This document shows positions 62,757-64,000 of a stretch of DNA of 64,000 nt, one piece after another. The stretch is from JAGNLV01 sp964612145 (GTDB lineage: Bacteria > Zixibacteria > MSB-5A5 > GN15 > FEB-12), in the NCBI GenBank assembly GCA_964612145.1, contig CAZTBP010000005.1:124001-188000 (forward strand). Direction: 5' to 3'. A program made the translations under genes and the position numbers. The notes below the pieces were generated by a model. It was not told the DNA's origin and ran no database searches. It saw only the letters and a list, made by a program, of their open reading frames with translations. Within the stretch, counting starts at the first letter, position 1, and each line of letters opens with the position of its first letter.

Positions 62757-62921
62757 TTAATTGCTCTTCTTTCGGTGCGATTCCTTGTTCTCCCGGTCCA
62801 GCCAGTATGCGAACAGCATTTCAGACAGCCATAGATCGAGGTCGACATCGAGTTCTTTCTCTTCCTGGGTTTCGACGGCCTCAAGATCGAGCTCTTTGTG
62901 GACGGCGTCTGACTTTCGCAT
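62757..62921 (-). CDS. 54-residue acidic protein
   Basis: ATG at 62921 with GGAG 5 bases before it, stop TAA at 62757. It begins MRKSDAVHKELDLEAVETQE and is acidic in the first half, then has an aromatic helix (WLSEMLFAYWLDRENK) and a basic end. No family recognised. The reading frame next downstream (the replication-like gene) is open across its end in another phase, so the two may be translationally coupled. Such small acidic proteins are often regulators in mobile elements, but nothing here shows that. Confidence 0.5.
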   Translation of the reverse strand: MRKSDAVHKELDLEAVETQEEKELDVDLDLWLSEMLFAYWLDRENKESHRKKSN

Positions 62922-62938
62922 ACTGCTCCAAAAGAAAA

Positions 62939-63027
62939 CCCCTCAGCCGCTGATCCGGGAGAGAGAGTTGCTGAGGGGTATCCGGCCCAATAAGGCCTAA
63001 TTCGTTGACTGATCTCCCGGATCAGCG
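62939..63027. repeat. nested competing inverted repeats
   Basis: Hairpin A: CCCCTCAGC (62939-62947) with GCTGAGGGG (62970-62978), 9-base perfect stem. Hairpin B: CGCTGATCCGGGAGA (62948-62962) with TCTCCCGGATCAGCG (63013-63027), 15-base perfect stem. The 5' arms of A and B are adjacent and the 3' arm of A lies inside the loop of B, so A and B cannot both form fully. It sits in the 250-base gap before the 54-residue ORF. Confidence 0.8.
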
Positions 63028-63171
63028 CGAATCAATGTTCTTGGAGCAATGTACAACCGCGGGTGTGGAGCCAGAGGGGGGTGGAGATAGGAAAGACGTA
63101 GGAAAATGCAAGTAATGCTGACAAGAGGACTCTTAGAGTCACGTTAAATTCGTAGACAAACACAGGACTGG

Positions 63172-63984
63172 CTAACCGCGAAGCAAGTTTACCCTGTACC
63201 TTTTGTTAGCAAAGGTTATGAGTTTCTTGATCCGCTTGCGCTGTTCACCAGACCACATATCAAGAAGCCGGGAGTAATTAGTAGTAAGCACATCTGTCAG
63301 AAGATATTCTTGGCTTAAGCCAGGTTCCCCTTGTTCCCAAGCTTTAATTAGCGCTGAAACGGCGTCGGCCTGCTCAGCGTTGAAGTCAAATTGGAGAATC
63401 CCGACTTCAGGTAATCGAGCCCAAAGCGTAAGGCCATCCTGGGACCATCGGTAGGTTTCGTTATTCCTTTCCATTTGTTCCGGAATCGTGGAGGGAATCT
63501 TCTCCCGACGGCTGATTTCCTCCCTTACCGTTTCTCGGGCGTCCCGCATCCCGTCAATGGCCAAGTCCAACCCTCCAGCATTGCTGATGTCAGGTAACTT
63601 TTTCAACTCCGACTGTAGATCTAATAGCGCGTGCCCCAAATCCGGTGGTAGCTCAGATATCCCGGCACAGTCAGGCAAATCACTTAGCTTCCTGCAATCC
63701 TCAGGTCTCCAATCTGCCGACACTGGCACAAAGGCCACCAGCACTCTTTCATGCTTATCGTTCGTGAAGAAGTGTTTTGAGTATACTGACTTGCTGATAC
63801 CGAACCAATGATACACAAATCGCTCAAGATCTCGAACCGCTGCTGACCTGGAACCATCTACGAAGCAATAATACTCAGGATCGCCTACAATGGAAGTGTC
63901 TCGAAACTGTTCAGGCAGTCCTTGTACGGAGTCAATGATTTTATCAATGAGCTCCAGCGCATTCGGTGGAATATAAATGCTCAT
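63172..63984 (-). CDS. hypothetical protein of the mobile element
   Basis: 270 residues, complete at both ends, ATG 63984 with GGGAGAG before it. No family recognised. It is mostly helical with a charged central part (GMRDARETVREEISRREK) and a C-terminal basic helix (GEQRKRIKKLITFANKR). No signal peptide or membrane segment. It could be cargo or a regulator of the element. Confidence 0.55.
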   Translation of the reverse strand: MSIYIPPNALELIDKIIDSVQGLPEQFRDTSIVGDPEYYCFVDGSRSAAVRDLERFVYHWFGISKSVYSKHFFTNDKHERVLVAFVPVSADWRPEDCRKLSDLPDCAGISELPPDLGHALLDLQSELKKLPDISNAGGLDLAIDGMRDARETVREEISRREKIPSTIPEQMERNNETYRWSQDGLTLWARLPEVGILQFDFNAEQADAVSALIKAWEQGEPGLSQEYLLTDVLTTNYSRLLDMWSGEQRKRIKKLITFANKRYRVNLLRG

Positions 63985-64000
63985 CCACTCTCTCCCATTA

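Larger units (their letters stand above)
59927..64000. mobile_element. left end of an integrative element at tRNA-Leu
   Basis: From tRNA-Leu to the window edge: a serine recombinase, a replication-like gene, a 54-residue ORF, an unknown 270-residue gene and several repeats, all on the minus strand. There are no phage structural genes or transposase in view. The right end is not in the window, so size, type (integrative element, satellite or prophage) and cargo cannot be decided. Confidence 0.75.

Noticed and set aside
62600..62884. 94-codon minus-strand ORF across the replication-like frame
   Set aside because: Arginine- and cysteine-scattered composition with no good ribosome site; the 54-residue frame in the next phase has a better start and the replication-like frame covers the rest.
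1..64000. CRISPR array, insertion sequence with transposase, rRNA genes
   Set aside because: No regularly spaced repeat-spacer pattern, no transposase frame and no rRNA sequence were seen in the window.

Overview
The window reads as chromosome of a Gram-negative, diderm bacterium of the FCB (Fibrobacteres-Chlorobi-Bacteroidetes) type; candidate phylum Zixibacteria is my best guess. The signs are a LolA-like protein, a BamD-like lipoprotein, an OmpA/Pal-like lipoprotein, and a large secreted protein ending in a PNPFNPTT-type C-terminal sorting domain. The phylum call is inference from gene content, not from a database search. Coding density is high, many genes overlap by 4 bases (ATGA or TTGA), and GTG and TTG starts are common.

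Layout. 1-9708: a tightly coupled + strand run ftsK(end)-lolA-like-rimO-SLT transglycosylase-bamD-like-nadD-polA-coaE-transketolase. 9709-10230: a gene-free stretch with short repeats. 10231-16162: an aminotransferase, an orphan gene, then a cell-wall cassette (NlpC/P60 endopeptidase, dipeptide epimerase, amidase, small membrane protein). 16350-16717: two truncated genes meeting tail to tail (exosortase-like and glyoxalase-like remnants). 16710-18018: a membrane metallophosphoesterase and tRNA-Arg(CCG). 18220-32424: proS, then rimP-nusA-infB-DUF503-rbfA-nrnA-truB-ribF-rpsO-pnp-M16 peptidase-polysaccharide deacetylase. 32527-39099: leuS, a glycosyltransferase, two nucleotide-sugar enzymes and a D,D-carboxypeptidase. 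39149-42235: a two-gene ABC exporter of NatAB type and a DUF72 protein. 42373-45394: a five-gene minus-strand module of uncharacterised membrane proteins headed by a DUF6754-like protein and ending in a 50-residue zinc ribbon. 45526-49149: a sugar-type ABC importer without its ATPase, then a Pal-like lipoprotein. 49222-56232: two lipoproteins, tyrS and PBP1A. 56656-59691: a 1011-residue secreted BNR/HYR protein. 59894-59977: tRNA-Leu(CAA).

From the 3' half of tRNA-Leu to the right edge lies the left end of an integrative element: a serine recombinase, a replication-like gene, small and unknown ORFs, and several repeats. The last 16 codons of the recombinase and its stop lie antisense inside tRNA-Leu, with the stop overlapping the anticodon. 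The other end of the element is outside the window.

The housekeeping blocks are ordinary. The parts most worth a second look are the tRNA-Leu/recombinase fusion and the competing hairpins at 62939-63027, the DUF6754-like module at 42373-45394, and the truncation junction near 16585. All start choices, promoters and family names come from reading the sequence; no alignment or search was run.
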